The notes under the pieces are model-generated. The model was not told the DNA's origin. It made no database searches and saw only the letters and a list, made by a program, of their open reading frames with translations. Shown one piece after another: positions 16,714 to 26,736 of a DNA stretch of 64,000 nucleotides. Every line of letters begins with the position of its first letter. Positions within the stretch are counted from its first letter, which is position 1. Made by a program: the position numbers and the translations under genes. The stretch comes from JANMZO01 sp963763135 (GTDB taxonomy: Bacteria; Actinomycetota; Acidimicrobiia; Acidimicrobiales; JANYDT01), in assembly GCA_963763135.1 (NCBI GenBank), contig CAVXNJ010000004.1, positions 806,001 to 870,000 of the forward strand, read 5' to 3'.

Positions 16714-19134
16714 ATGAAGTTGACTGAGGCGCTTCCGTTCGTGTCGCTTTGTGGTGGGTTGGGTTTCACCGGTGCTGCATTGATTGGGTTTGTGGCTCCG
16801 ACGTGGATGCGCAAGCGGCCCGACCCGGCGCTCATCGTTCTCATTGCTGCGGTTAGCGGAGCTGTAGGAATTTTCTCTCCGGGGGCGCCGACGGATGGGC
16901 GGGTTGTCGATGCCGTTTTCCGTGTGGCCTTCGTTGTTCTCCTGACGGCTGCGGGAGCGAAGGCCCGCAGAGGTCCGATTCTGGTCGCCGCATCGATAGT
17001 CATGATCGCAGCGTGTGTCGGGGTGCTCCGCGGCGGGTCCACCGCAGCATCGGTGGCGGTCGCTGCCGCCTCGTTTGGTGGAGCAGGTGGGCTCCGTCTT
17101 GACAAGACGCGCTACCGCCTGGCGAACGTGGTCGTGACCGCCGGCATTGCGCACGCGATTCTGAGATTGCCGACTGCTCTCCCGACGTATGTCCCTTCGC
17201 TGGTGGGAGCGGTAGCTGCGGCGGTCGTCCTGATTGCTGCGCTCTCAAGGTTGCGTTCCACCGGAAAGCGTCGAGCCCGAATCGGTATCTACGGCCTGGG
17301 CGGGGTCGCCGTCGGCGCCTCGTTCCTCGGGATTTTTTCACTTGCCGAAGCTCGGTCCGATGTTGAGAACGGGGTGCGAGCCACCAAAGCTGGGCTGGAT
17401 CTGGGTGAGGCGCTTGATATCGATGGAGCTACCAAGTCGTTCGATGGCGCCCGGGAACGTCTCACCCGAGCCAGCGAGCGAACGGGCTCCTGGTTGGCGA
17501 AACCGGCATTTGCGATTCCGGTGTTGGCTCAAAACCTACGGGCGGTCCATCGACTTTCGGCAGTCGGGGCTGACCTGTCATCTAGCGCGTCCGTAGTGTT
17601 CAGCGCTGCGAATCTCGAGAAGCTGCGGCCAGCAGGCGGGGTCATTGATGTTGTGGCCATCCGAAATCTCGCCAAACCGCTCGGCGACGCCGAGGTGATG
17701 ATTGACAATGCCTCAAGCGCCATCGAAATCGTCGACGGACCCTGGGTGCTGAGCCCGATCAAGGACCGGACCCGCCCGCTCCACGCTCAGCTGGCGAAGG
17801 CCCGTAAAAAAGCCAACTCCGGAGCGAGTGCGGCTGCGGTGTTGCCAGCGATCCTTGGCGCTGACGGACCTCGCCGCTACCTTCTGGTGGTCCCCACGCC
17901 TGCGGAAAACCGAGGTGGCGGGGGAGTGCTGGGCAATTTCGGGGAGATCGAGGTCGACAAAGGCAAGGTTGCATTGTCTCGCTTTGATCGGATCTTCAAT
18001 CTGATGACCGGTGGCCTGCCGTGGGAGCAGAGGACGTTCACCGCTCCTGCCGACTACACGACGACATACGCAGAATTCACACCTCAGCGGTACTTCAACA
18101 ACCTTCTTCTCTCTCCGGACTTTCCGACGAACGCAGCGATTATTGCGCAGCAGTATCCGCAAGCGGGAGGTAAGTCGATCGATGGTGTGCTTAGTATGGA
18201 CCCATACGGTCTCGCGGCGTTGTTGGAGATCACCGGGCCGGTAACCGTTCCGGGTTGGCCCGTGCCGATCGACAGCAAGAATGCGCCAAGTGTGATGCTC
18301 AACGAGATCTACGCCGAGCTTGCGAAAGATCCGCTGCATCAGGAACAGCGACTCGCGGTTATGGCCGATGTCTCGCTTCAGGTCTGGCAGAAGCTGACGA
18401 GCATGTCGCTACCGTCGCCAGCGAAGCTGGCTGATGCGCTGGGGCCGCTTCTAAAGCATCGTCGCATTCAGTTATGGATGAAAGCACCAACGGAGGAAAC
18501 GTATATCCAGGGGATCGGTGGTGCCGCCAGCGTTCCTCCGGTTGTCGGTGACTCCTTGGGGCTGATCGGGCAAAATGGAGGCGGCAACAAGATTGATTTT
18601 TATGCGCATCGTTTTGTCGATTACACGGCGACGGTTTTGAGTGATGGGACCGTCGACGGTTTGGTCACGGTGCGGGTAAGGAACGATGCTCCCGAATTCG
18701 GCCTTCCCAAATACATCATTGGCAACTTGATTGATGACAGGCCGGTTCCGGAGGGCACCAATGTGACCCGCCTCAGCTTGTACAGCCCGCTTCGCTTCAC
18801 CAAAATCTCGTATCAGAAACGTGCGATCACCATGATTGGCGGCTCCGAGTTCGGTCGAAATGTCGCCAGTGGTTGGGTCGGTATTCCATCTGGTCAGGAA
18901 CGGACGCTGACGTACGCCGTACACGGCAAAGTCCCGATGAAGGACGGCAAGTATCGGCTTGATCTGATGTACCAGCCCGTCGTCAACGCAGACACTGTCA
19001 CGCTGAAAATTTCGACGCCGGGCGGTTGGGAGACACCCAAGGAAGGGTCTCTGCTCCGCACCGAAGGAGATTCTCTCGTAGGCACTTTCGAATTGAAGGC
19101 GTACAGCGCGGTGGAGATGCGTCGCAAAGCCTGA
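16714..19134 (+). CDS. DUF4012-family membrane protein
   Basis: 806 aa if started at ATG 16714; an earlier ATG at 16681 adds 11 residues and neither has a strong ribosome site. The N-terminal 220 residues hold about seven hydrophobic helices (for example AALIGFVAPTWM, VAFVVLLTAAGA, GGVAVGASFLGIFSLAEA). The rest is a large outside domain: RYLLVVPTPAENRGGGGVLG matches the DUF4012 motif LLxxQNxAExRxxGG, followed by DGVLSMDPYGLAALLEITGPV. DUF4012 proteins are common beside actinobacterial exopolysaccharide genes, but no biochemical role is proven. The position between Wzz/kinase and glycosyl-transfer genes supports a part in surface polysaccharide assembly. Confidence 0.82.
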   Translation: MKLTEALPFVSLCGGLGFTGAALIGFVAPTWMRKRPDPALIVLIAAVSGAVGIFSPGAPTDGRVVDAVFRVAFVVLLTAAGAKARRGPILVAASIVMIAACVGVLRGGSTAASVAVAAASFGGAGGLRLDKTRYRLANVVVTAGIAHAILRLPTALPTYVPSLVGAVAAAVVLIAALSRLRSTGKRRARIGIYGLGGVAVGASFLGIFSLAEARSDVENGVRATKAGLDLGEALDIDGATKSFDGARERLTRASERTGSWLAKPAFAIPVLAQNLRAVHRLSAVGADLSSSASVVFSAANLEKLRPAGGVIDVVAIRNLAKPLGDAEVMIDNASSAIEIVDGPWVLSPIKDRTRPLHAQLAKARKKANSGASAAAVLPAILGADGPRRYLLVVPTPAENRGGGGVLGNFGEIEVDKGKVALSRFDRIFNLMTGGLPWEQRTFTAPADYTTTYAEFTPQRYFNNLLLSPDFPTNAAIIAQQYPQAGGKSIDGVLSMDPYGLAALLEITGPVTVPGWPVPIDSKNAPSVMLNEIYAELAKDPLHQEQRLAVMADVSLQVWQKLTSMSLPSPAKLADALGPLLKHRRIQLWMKAPTEETYIQGIGGAASVPPVVGDSLGLIGQNGGGNKIDFYAHRFVDYTATVLSDGTVDGLVTVRVRNDAPEFGLPKYIIGNLIDDRPVPEGTNVTRLSLYSPLRFTKISYQKRAITMIGGSEFGRNVASGWVGIPSGQERTLTYAVHGKVPMKDGKYRLDLMYQPVVNADTVTLKISTPGGWETPKEGSLLRTEGDSLVGTFELKAYSAVEMRRKA

Positions 19135-19247
19135 ACAATTCACTGTTTCGTAGCTGAGCTCATTACGCCGATCAACAGGCCAAGTTGCTGCGAATCGAGC
19201 CCCACATATATTGCCGGAGGCAGTCTGTCTCGCCTGAGTGGACCGGA

Positions 19248-20805
19248 TCAGGCTGGTGGCAGCTTGGCTTGTACCTTGCGGATCGCTTTGGCTTGAGCGG
19301 TCGTCGCACAAACCTTCTGCTTCGAGCCCTTCCTTTTCAGGAGCACGCCGCTCTTGCACTTCTTGTAGTCGAACGCTTCGTATTTCAGGCGACCGATGTT
19401 GACGAGCACTGGAAGCAGGGTTGTCGACTTGGACGCTCCAGTGGGTGCCGCGGACTTGGTGATCGTTTCCCCCTTCACGACCGCAGTCTTGCCCGAAGAA
19501 CTTGTTCCGGTTGGGGTTCCTTCGGAGGCACTCGATGGGGCTGCGCTGTCACCGGTCGTCGATTGCGTTCCTCCGGCCAGCGGAGTGGCAGCGCCACCGC
19601 TCCCGGTAGAATTCGACGTAGACGAGGAACCTGAACTCGTACCCGTTCCTGTACCGGCCGATCCTGACGAGCTGGACGACGCGCCCTCCGCTTGTTGATG
19701 AGCTCGCCCTCGTCGTTGTCGATGTGGCTGAACCAGCCGAGGCCCTTGTGGTCGTAGTCGCCGTGGTGCCGGCGGAACCAGCTGCTCTTGTCGTGCTAGT
19801 CACTGTAGGGCTGGTGCTCGGGCCCGGCGACGACGGGTTGGTCGAACCAATCGTTGCCTGGGTTGCTTGAGTCTGTTGCGGGATTGTTCCCTGTGTGGTG
19901 GCCGACGTGGCTTGAGTCGGCGACGCGGACGGCGGTGTCGTCGCCTGTGTTGTGGCACTGGTGGGTTGGGTGAGAACGACAGCCGGCTGTGTAGATGCCA
20001 CGGTGGTTGGCTGCGTAGTGGTTGCCTGGGTGGGAGGAACAGTGGCTTTGGTGGTGGGGGTTAGGGTGATAACTCCACTTCCGCCTCCGCTCGCGACTGC
20101 CGGGAATGGAATTGGGTTGATTGCCGAGCCGGGCGCGGGCATGACCGAACCGGGGCCGATAGAGCCGAGGATCGATCCGCGGACTCCGTTCACATCGGGG
20201 TTACGCCCCGACGGCACCTGTCCGAGACGCCAAATGTGCGATTCGTGGGTGGGAATCAGAAGTGTTCCAAAACGAACTTTCTCATCAGGGCTGAAATTCG
20301 AGTCGATCACCTGGAACCGCTGCCCCGACACGGGTGCCCAGATGATGGCGGCGTGTAACGGGAAAGAGCTATCGGTCGCCCCAATCATCACGATGTCGCC
20401 GCGCTGAGCTTCGTCGGGGCGAACCTCGATGGCGCCCTCACGAGGAAATCCGGGTTGATACTGCTCGTCGTCGTTTCCGACCCACATGCCGGTCGCCATG
20501 AGAACGATGCAAACGATGAAAGCCTTGCAAAGACCATCATGCGTCTGGCCACCAGGTGTCGTGCCGTTGTAACCACTTCGGCCGGCGGCGATACAGGCGT
20601 TGCCACCCCATTGGCCGACATAGTTCATTGCAAGGTTCGCGATGACTTCGTTCGGAGTCCCGTTAGCAGGGAACGCCTGAGATGGTTCCGGCCTCGGCAG
20701 AAGCACCAGGCCCGTGGTCAGGAGCGCTGCGGAGAGCACGACCGAAAGCGATTTTCGTACACCGATGATTCGAACTTCAGGTCCCGCGACTTCAGTAGTT
20801 CTCAT
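19248..20805 (-). CDS. Secreted CHAP/NlpC-like protein with Thr/Ser-rich linker, one frameshift
   Basis: About 518 aa after joining two frames. An N-terminal hydrophobic helix (SLSVVLSAALLTTGLVLLP) looks like a signal peptide. Residues about 50-200 resemble a small cysteine-peptidase fold: NYVGQWGGNACIAAG, GLCKAFIVCIV, a hydrophilic RGDIVMIG turn and a His in FPLHAAIIW. A long Thr/Pro/Ser linker with repeated TTQAT motifs follows. The frame slips at about 19683 (GGAGGGCG). The new frame continues Ser/Gly-rich and ends with NIGRLKYEAFDYKKC and KRKGSKQKVCATTAQAKA. The enzymatic reading is tentative because the catalytic dyad is not certain. Likely a cell-wall-associated hydrolase or adhesin. 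Confidence 0.6.
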
Positions 20806-21389
20806 CGTGAAATTTTATCAGCGCGCGTTCTCTGTGCGCGCGTTTCGTGCAAAGTACCTATGTGGCCTGATCCCTCGGCGGCGGAACATGCTTGTGGGAG
20901 TTCGTCGCTCCAGAATGGGGGCAGGAGGACTCTCGACAATGATGCAAACGATACGCATGCCGGAGCAGGCCGTGAGGAAGACTTCGGGAAGCGGACGAGG
21001 TTCTCTCGGTGGGGCAGGCGCAGCCTGAGATGTGTGAAGGCGCATCTGGTGACCGAATCCAACGTTCAGCATTGGCGGGCATATTGGGGTGGCATGAACG
21101 CCGATGTCACGAACGACGCATGGAGAAGGAGCCCAAAACCGCAAGGTTGAAGAAGTTTCGCTGCGGCCGAGTGACAAGTCCATGTCGAAAGAGATCGCAG
21201 AGAAAATGCTGACCTCGAATCTGCGCAGGTAGCGGTGGTCATAAGCCGGGAACGAATAGGGTTTCGAAACGCAGCTCCTGCAACGTTGCCGGGCAGCGCC
21301 GTTCCATGCAGGTACTTCCCTAACCTGTGGCCGAAGATAAAGAAGTACGACTCCGGGTATGTCTACAGTCCGAGAACGACCGGCCGAGG
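20806..21389. other. Gene-poor stretch
   Basis: About 580 bp between the secreted protein and the IS remnant. Several frames stay open but none has a plausible protein composition, start or homology that I can see. Probably decayed DNA belonging to the transposon scar to its right. Confidence 0.4.
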
Positions 21390-21835
21390 TGGGGACGGCG
21401 ACGAGCGACCGATCTTGGCCATGCGGCCGGGTTCGGCGTGAACCGGAAACGGGTGGAACCACTTGGGCGTGACTAAGGACTTCAGGTCCCGCGTCGACGG
21501 AATCGCCCGTTACGCAAGGACGCGTGGTCTCAGTCAGAGGTGCTGGATCCGACGAAGCGTGTTGTGGGCACGGGGATGGATTTCCAGTTCGACCAAACCC
21601 GTGACCGGCGCATGCTCCAACTCGGAACGCGTCGACGAGCACACCCGAAAATGCCAAGCCGCCCGCCTAGTTGAGGTGCAAATCGGAGCCGACGCAGTTG
21701 TCGAATGCCCGGGACCGGATCGCAATGGTTCCGTGGCATCCGAGATCCCTTGCGGTTGGATAACGCTCCCGCGTTCGTCGCCACTGCCGTCCGCGACTTG
21801 TCCAGATTCAACAGTACACATACGATCGTCATCTG
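21390..21835 (+). mobile_element. Decayed IS3-family transposase (OrfB) remnant
   Basis: Fragments of one IS3-type integrase occur in order in shifting frames. GFGVNRKRVEPL (about 21427-21462) matches the VNRKRVxRL helper region, and RRRNRPLRKDAWSQ (from 21493) is followed by MDFQFDQTRDRRMLQL with the first catalytic-type Asp. RVDEHTRKCQAARLVEV and IGADAVVE come next, then LRLDNAPAFVATAVRDL, the DNG/DNA Asp region. At least three frame breaks and an internal stop show it is dead. No terminal inverted repeats were identified. Confidence 0.75.
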
Positions 21836-21987
21836 ACACCGGCGGACTAATGACCCTAACAACTCAACCCGCTTGCTCACCTCAACCGCTTTCGCCAGAA
21901 TTGCGCCACAAATCTCCATCCCCATCGAAAAGCCACCTGACCACCATACGGGGGTCACGCTGGGGGTCATATGACTAGAATGCTCAG

Positions 21988-22755
21988 ATGTTTAGCCTTC
22001 CTCGGAAAGTTTCGAACGTCAGTTCTCGTGGATATCGGTTGAGCGACTCGCTCCCTAGCGGTCTCCGGAACAAACTTCGAGCGAAGGCAGTGTCACTCAT
22101 TCCGGGCATGCGCCACCTTGAGATGGATCGTCGCTTAGAAGTGATGAGAGATCTTGGTTTTGAACCAAAGTGCATCGCTGATGTTGGGGCTGGAAGCGGC
22201 GCATGGGCACGCATGGCCCTTGATGTTTGGCCTTCAGCGGAGGTGATTGGGTTCGAGCCTAATTCGTTTGAACAAGCATCGCTCGCGTCGGTTGCGCAAC
22301 AGTTGCCGGGATTTTCATTTAAGCGTGCATGCCTTGGAAACACCCAAGGAACGATCAACTATGTCGAGCGGGGACACCAGACGACCTTGCTTGATTCTTC
22401 GTTCCCGAACTCGACAGCACCGATCTACCGTATGGACGATCTGGTGGACTCAGGACAAATGTCGATCCCGACTCTTCTAAAGATGGACGTGCAAGGCTAT
22501 GAATTGGAAGTCCTCAAGGGTGCCGAAAGGACCCTCGAGTCGGTTGAGGCTGTCCTCGCCGAAGTTAGTTTTTACCCGTTCGCCGACGGGCTCCCAACTG
22601 TTGAGGAGATAATTATCTGGCTGCGAGAGCACGGCTTTGCATGGTATGACGTCATGGGGATTCTGCGTTATCAGCCTGAAGACTATCTCGGACATCTAGA
22701 TCTAATGTTTGTGCGTACGGACCATCCGCTACGGCGAAAATTCCAGAAATGGTAG
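21988..22755 (+). CDS. FkbM-family methyltransferase
   Basis: 255 aa. The SAM-binding loop CIADVGAGSGAWARMAL (about 63-79), the acidic strand EVIGFEPN and the FkbM signature LLKMDVQGYELEVLKGAE (about 163-180) are clear. FkbM enzymes O-methylate sugars or polyketides, and in glycan loci they usually cap or decorate sugar residues. It is the first gene of the lower-GC section and its last seven bases overlap the next gene. The start ATG 21988 has only a weak ribosome site. Confidence 0.88.
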   Translation: MFSLPRKVSNVSSRGYRLSDSLPSGLRNKLRAKAVSLIPGMRHLEMDRRLEVMRDLGFEPKCIADVGAGSGAWARMALDVWPSAEVIGFEPNSFEQASLASVAQQLPGFSFKRACLGNTQGTINYVERGHQTTLLDSSFPNSTAPIYRMDDLVDSGQMSIPTLLKMDVQGYELEVLKGAERTLESVEAVLAEVSFYPFADGLPTVEEIIIWLREHGFAWYDVMGILRYQPEDYLGHLDLMFVRTDHPLRRKFQKW

Positions 22756-23675
22756 CTAACCTACGGCCCTGCCCGTTTTGCGGCAGCACGGTACGGAAGC
22801 GAACGACAAGGGTATTTCATCCTGAACATCCGACTGTCGCTGGTGTGCGGGTGGACCTGCTCAACAGTGAATTTTTCCTGGTCGATTGCGGTGGATGCGG
22901 TTCTGCATTCAAGGATCCAGCGATTCCCGAACCCATACTGCAGGCGGCGTATGACCTCGCATCCGGGGCACACTGGGGTGAGGGTGCCGATGATCTCGGC
23001 TCTAGGAACTTGGCGCCGCTAGTCCGGGCGATTGCTCAGTATTTGCCTAACGACTACGCACGAACTGTTCTCGACGTGGGATGTGGCAGTGGAGCAGTGA
23101 TGGACATCTTGTGCCCTGAATGGAATCGCTCAGGAATTGAGCCAAACCCAAGCGCGGCAGCTATAGCGTCGAGTCGCAGAGTAAGAATTCTCGGCCCAAA
23201 TATTGAATCGATACCACGGTCTGATGTCACCTTTTCGTTGGTTATGGCGTTGGACGTACTCGAACACATCAATGAGCCCCTAACTTTCCTTCGGTTTCTG
23301 GCTGAAGTGACTGAACCCGGTGGAATTGTGTTGATTGTAACCGGCGATAGGGCAGCACTTTCCTGGAGACTTGAAAAAGGAAGGTACTGGTATTGTAGTT
23401 TGGTCGAGCACGTCAACTTCGTGTCGGATCAGTCGCTGACTCAACTTGCATTGGAAGTGGGCCTCGTTTCGCTGGAATGCGAACAAATCAGTCATGTACG
23501 TTCCTCCCTTCTCGGGAAGGTGAAGGAAGCCAGCAAGAATCTTGGGTACATCCTCCTTTGCGAAATAGCGCGAGTGAGCCCGAAGCTGGCTTATGCTCCG
23601 GTTGTAACTCGGAGGGCACCCACCTGGATGACGGCGAAAGACCATCAAATGCATGTCTTTCGGCGCACGCCTTGA
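22749..23675 (+). CDS. Class I SAM methyltransferase with N-terminal zinc ribbon
   Basis: 308 aa. CPFCGS (8-13) and CGGCGS (47-52) form a four-cysteine ribbon, as in sugar C- and O-methyltransferases with a zinc head. The SAM domain follows: VLDVGCGSGAVMDIL (about 107-121), GIEPNPSAAAIA, the post-II motif MALDVLEHINEP and EPGGIVLIVTGD. C-terminal RRTP. Its start overlaps the FkbM stop by 7 bp, so both are co-translated. Likely modifies a nucleotide sugar or glycan of the locus; the exact acceptor cannot be told. Confidence 0.82.
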   Translation: MVANLRPCPFCGSTVRKRTTRVFHPEHPTVAGVRVDLLNSEFFLVDCGGCGSAFKDPAIPEPILQAAYDLASGAHWGEGADDLGSRNLAPLVRAIAQYLPNDYARTVLDVGCGSGAVMDILCPEWNRSGIEPNPSAAAIASSRRVRILGPNIESIPRSDVTFSLVMALDVLEHINEPLTFLRFLAEVTEPGGIVLIVTGDRAALSWRLEKGRYWYCSLVEHVNFVSDQSLTQLALEVGLVSLECEQISHVRSSLLGKVKEASKNLGYILLCEIARVSPKLAYAPVVTRRAPTWMTAKDHQMHVFRRTP

Positions 23676-23920
23676 GCAAAGATTGTTCTGCGTTTGAGCG
23701 TGCTCCCGGCTTAAAAGGCCGATCTTCTCTTTCACCTTGGTCGGGCGAACCCCGGTGACCTCGGCGACGCCGAAGCTCGGCCGCAGGTGACTCTGCTGGC
23801 CAGGTTGTGCACTTCGGGCGAAGCGATCGAATCGATTCGGCGTGTCAGTCGGGCTCGATTCCGTAGGGGCGCCGAAGGTTACCTTGAGGGGGGCCGTTGT
23901 CGATGTGCGGGTCTTGATAA

Positions 23921-24110
23921 ATGCGCTCGGTCGGAAACCGCTCGCTATTTGTAGCTCGCGAGCTTGGGGCGCACGAGGGCACGCTGGGTAACTGGGTCGG
24001 GCAGAGTCGTGCGAATCAGAAAACCGGCGCGATGACCAACGACGACCCAGCCGAGTTGTGCGGCTCTGAAAAAGAACGCGGAGCTGTGTATAAGCGTTAT
24101 GTGCTCGAAC
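23921..24110 (+). mobile_element. Decayed IS3-family OrfA remnant
   Basis: A single frame reads SLFVARELGAHEGTLGNWVG (HTH of IS3 OrfA, typically VARELGVxxGTLxNWV), then MTNDDPAELCGSEKERGA, the region that normally leads to the leucine-zipper LRRENxELRMERD, which is missing. The flanks (23676-24523, about 850 bp) contain no intact gene. It is separate from the OrfB scar at 21.4 kb, so two insertions or one split element are possible. Confidence 0.65.
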
Positions 24111-24523
24111 GATTCTTGGTCGGGTTGGATGACCACGCTGCGGCCGAAGCCGTGTTCGTGAGAACCAAGACCTGCAGAAACGAACGAACTGTTTCGAGCA
24201 TGCGAATTTTCTCTTGAGGGTCGACGAAGCAGCTGGTCGTTGCTAACGTCTGGCTGCTCCGAGCGCATCGCGCGCTTTGTAGGACGTGATCTCAATGGGC
24301 AAGGATCTGGAGTCCGACACAAGCAAATTTGTGATTTGAATGCTCAACCGACAACGCAAGCATTGAGGTGAGAATGACTGCCGGCCGCTGCTTCCGCGCT
24401 ACCATCGAACGAACGTCGCCAGTCGGAGCTACGACATGCAGCGAGAAGATGCGTAAGCATGTCGCGGTGTTGATGTCTCGCCTTGGCGCTCGGCAACCCG
24501 TAAATATGTCTAATGGTGGAAGT

Positions 24524-25717
24524 ATGAGGCGCAAAAGAATCGTAGTTTTGGAACACTCAGGGCACGCATTCGCCACACAGCTTTCGAGAGAACTTGCCAA
24601 CCGTTCGTATGAGGTTTTGCATCTTTACAATGCTGGCTTCAGCGGCCCGCGTGGCCGATTAGAACACACGATCGGTGATCCATCGAACTTGCGCTTCGAG
24701 GGGGTCGGATCCGGAGCGAAGATGGACAAATACTCCGTCTTGAAACGACCCTTTCAAGAATTGCTCTTTGGAGTACGCCTTGGTGTTCGACTGACTCGAT
24801 TTCGACCGACGATTGTTCTAATCGGAAACACTCCTCCGTTGGCAGTAGCCGCGTCACGTGTGGTCACCATGTTCCGAGGATTTCCGTATGTTTTCTGGGT
24901 TCAAGACCTATATGCACCTGCCTTGACTAGTTTTCTTGTTGATCGTTTTGGTCCATTGGGTCGGATTCCTGCGCGATGTATTGCGGAAATAGAAGCGTCG
25001 GTCGGTAGAGGGGCAAAGCACACTGTCGTCATTTCTGACCATTTCATTCCAGAGGTTGAAGGTTGGGGAGTTGAGCGGTCAAAAATCACCGTGATTCCGA
25101 ACTGGGCGATGCTGAGCGCCGGCCATCAATCGATTGAGCTGTCCGAGAAATGGCGCGTCAAGAATTCGCTACCGCCAGGCCCACTTGTTATCTACGCTGG
25201 AACGCTTGGATTGAAGCACAATCCTCGAATTCTTGGCGAACTCGCCGCTCGGCTATCCGGGTTAGCGCATGTAGTCGTGGCCTCCGAGGGACTTGGGGCT
25301 GACGTTCTAACGGAGGAATTTCCTATCGACCAACCTCGAGTTATTCCATTTCAACCGCATGAAGACTTGGGCGACATGCTTGCAGCAGCCAGCGTGCTTG
25401 TAGCGCTTCTCGAGCCGTCGGCCGGACGATACTCGGTGCCGTCAAAGATCTTGAGCTACCTAAACGCCGGCCGGCCGATTCTCGCTGCACTTCCACTTGA
25501 CAACCCCGCCGCGGAGATGATCAACCAAACACGGTCGGGATGTGTTGTTGAGCCGGGGGATCTCGAAGCACTCGTCGCTGCAGCCTGCGAGCTTCTGAGC
25601 GGCCAGTCGTCTTCGGATTTCGGCAGGAATGGTCGGGAATTCGCGGAGAAAGAATTCAATATTTGCACTATCGCAGACCGCTTCGAAATGGTATTCGAAT
25701 CGTCCCTTGACAAATGA
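24524..25717 (+). CDS. GT4-type glycosyltransferase
   Basis: 397 aa from ATG 24524, which has GGTGG just upstream and starts the fold directly (RRKRIVVLEHSGHAFATQL). An ATG at 24368 would add 52 unlike residues. GT-B fold: N-terminal acceptor half with VFWVQDLYAP; linker; donor half with GPLVIYAGTLGLKHNP (about 225-240), the nucleotide-sugar region PFQPHEDLGDMLAAASVLVALLE and E-x7-E-type SVPSKILSYLNAGRPILA. Very close in style to WbuB-like transferases that add N-acetylated amino sugars, but the sugar cannot be assigned from sequence. Acts on the lipid-linked oligosaccharide at the inner membrane face. Confidence 0.85.
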   Translation: MRRKRIVVLEHSGHAFATQLSRELANRSYEVLHLYNAGFSGPRGRLEHTIGDPSNLRFEGVGSGAKMDKYSVLKRPFQELLFGVRLGVRLTRFRPTIVLIGNTPPLAVAASRVVTMFRGFPYVFWVQDLYAPALTSFLVDRFGPLGRIPARCIAEIEASVGRGAKHTVVISDHFIPEVEGWGVERSKITVIPNWAMLSAGHQSIELSEKWRVKNSLPPGPLVIYAGTLGLKHNPRILGELAARLSGLAHVVVASEGLGADVLTEEFPIDQPRVIPFQPHEDLGDMLAAASVLVALLEPSAGRYSVPSKILSYLNAGRPILAALPLDNPAAEMINQTRSGCVVEPGDLEALVAAACELLSGQSSSDFGRNGREFAEKEFNICTIADRFEMVFESSLDK

Positions 25718-25749
25718 GACCCTTTCGGCTCACGGCAAGACGATTCAGC

Positions 25750-26553
25750 TCACGTATCCGAAGGTCGCTTGTAACGTGCAGCGTCGTAAAGATCAGCCAA
25801 GTAGGCGCGACTTACGCCAAGCTCACCGTCTTGGTCTTCGATCCAAGGATGCAACTTGGTATTCTTTAGAACTCCGAATGCGAAAACATTCCCTTGCCTT
25901 GGAGCGATGGTTTCGACAAGCCGCCCAACCATTGCCAACGGTCGCGCCGCCGCTCGGACGAAAATGCTTTGCGACATATGTAGTCGTGCCGTCGGAATCT
26001 GAATGCCGTACTCGTAGAAGAATGTATGTTCGTGCGCTGGCAGATACGACGACACTAGCTTTTCGAATTCTCGTTCGGTCCAACGATAAATGTAGTTGGG
26101 AACTGGGCCATTTCGGAACCCTCCCACAATCCCATCAGAGAGGGCGGCCGATTCAAGCTCATAACTCGACGCGAGTCCAAGTCGCTGAATGAGTCGCATC
26201 GAAACGCTGTCTCGGTTTTCGATGCAAACGATTCCGTGTTTTGCGACTCGGAGCGCCTCGCAAACTCCCCTTGCTGGAGATGCTAGGTGATGTAAGCCAG
26301 CATGAACCACGACCCAATCAAAAGTGTCGTCATCAAGCTCTAGATTCTCAGCGTCAAGGTACTGCCAAGAGAAGGGCTCGTACTCGACGTGCCCTGCGTG
26401 TGGCGCTAGGTTGGAGATAACTCCATTTCGGAACCCGACAGACTGCAAAGCATCTCTGTCGGTTTGGCCGCCTGCCAAAACCAAGACGGAGTCAGAGAGT
26501 CGCAGGTCCCCGCGCATTAAAAGTCCTTGCAAAAGTACGGTATAGAAACTCAT
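25750..26553 (-). CDS. SAM-dependent methyltransferase (type 11)
   Basis: 267 aa, opposite to its neighbours. VLVLAGGQTDRDALQSVGF replaces the usual GxGxG loop, then YLDAENLELDDDTFDWVVVH and AGLHHLASPARGVCEALRVA, which is the Methyltransf_11 pattern, followed by KHGIVCIENRD. The glycine loop is atypical (AGGQTD), as in several polysaccharide-cluster members. The C-terminal 100 residues form an extra cap (YIYRWTEREFEKLVSSYLP). It converges with the GT4 gene (32 bp between stops). Acceptor unknown. Confidence 0.75.
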   Translation of the reverse strand: MSFYTVLLQGLLMRGDLRLSDSVLVLAGGQTDRDALQSVGFRNGVISNLAPHAGHVEYEPFSWQYLDAENLELDDDTFDWVVVHAGLHHLASPARGVCEALRVAKHGIVCIENRDSVSMRLIQRLGLASSYELESAALSDGIVGGFRNGPVPNYIYRWTEREFEKLVSSYLPAHEHTFFYEYGIQIPTARLHMSQSIFVRAAARPLAMVGRLVETIAPRQGNVFAFGVLKNTKLHPWIEDQDGELGVSRAYLADLYDAARYKRPSDT

Positions 26554-26736
26554 TTGTAAACGCTCTTCTTTCGCCGGGCTTCTTGTTCACAAGTCTAGCG
26601 AATCAAGGCCACCCGCGACAATAGCGAGGAAAACAATGGTATTCTTCAACATAATGCGCAGGATTTCTGTCGGTGGGAATGCTTTGTTCGGCTGTCTTTG
26701 CCATCATGGTGGCGGAATGGCTGTTGAGGCTCCGAA

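Noticed and set aside
20818..21657. 279-aa leftward frame
   Set aside because: Antisense to IS3 transposase fragments, with Cys/Arg/Pro-rich composition and no start signal.
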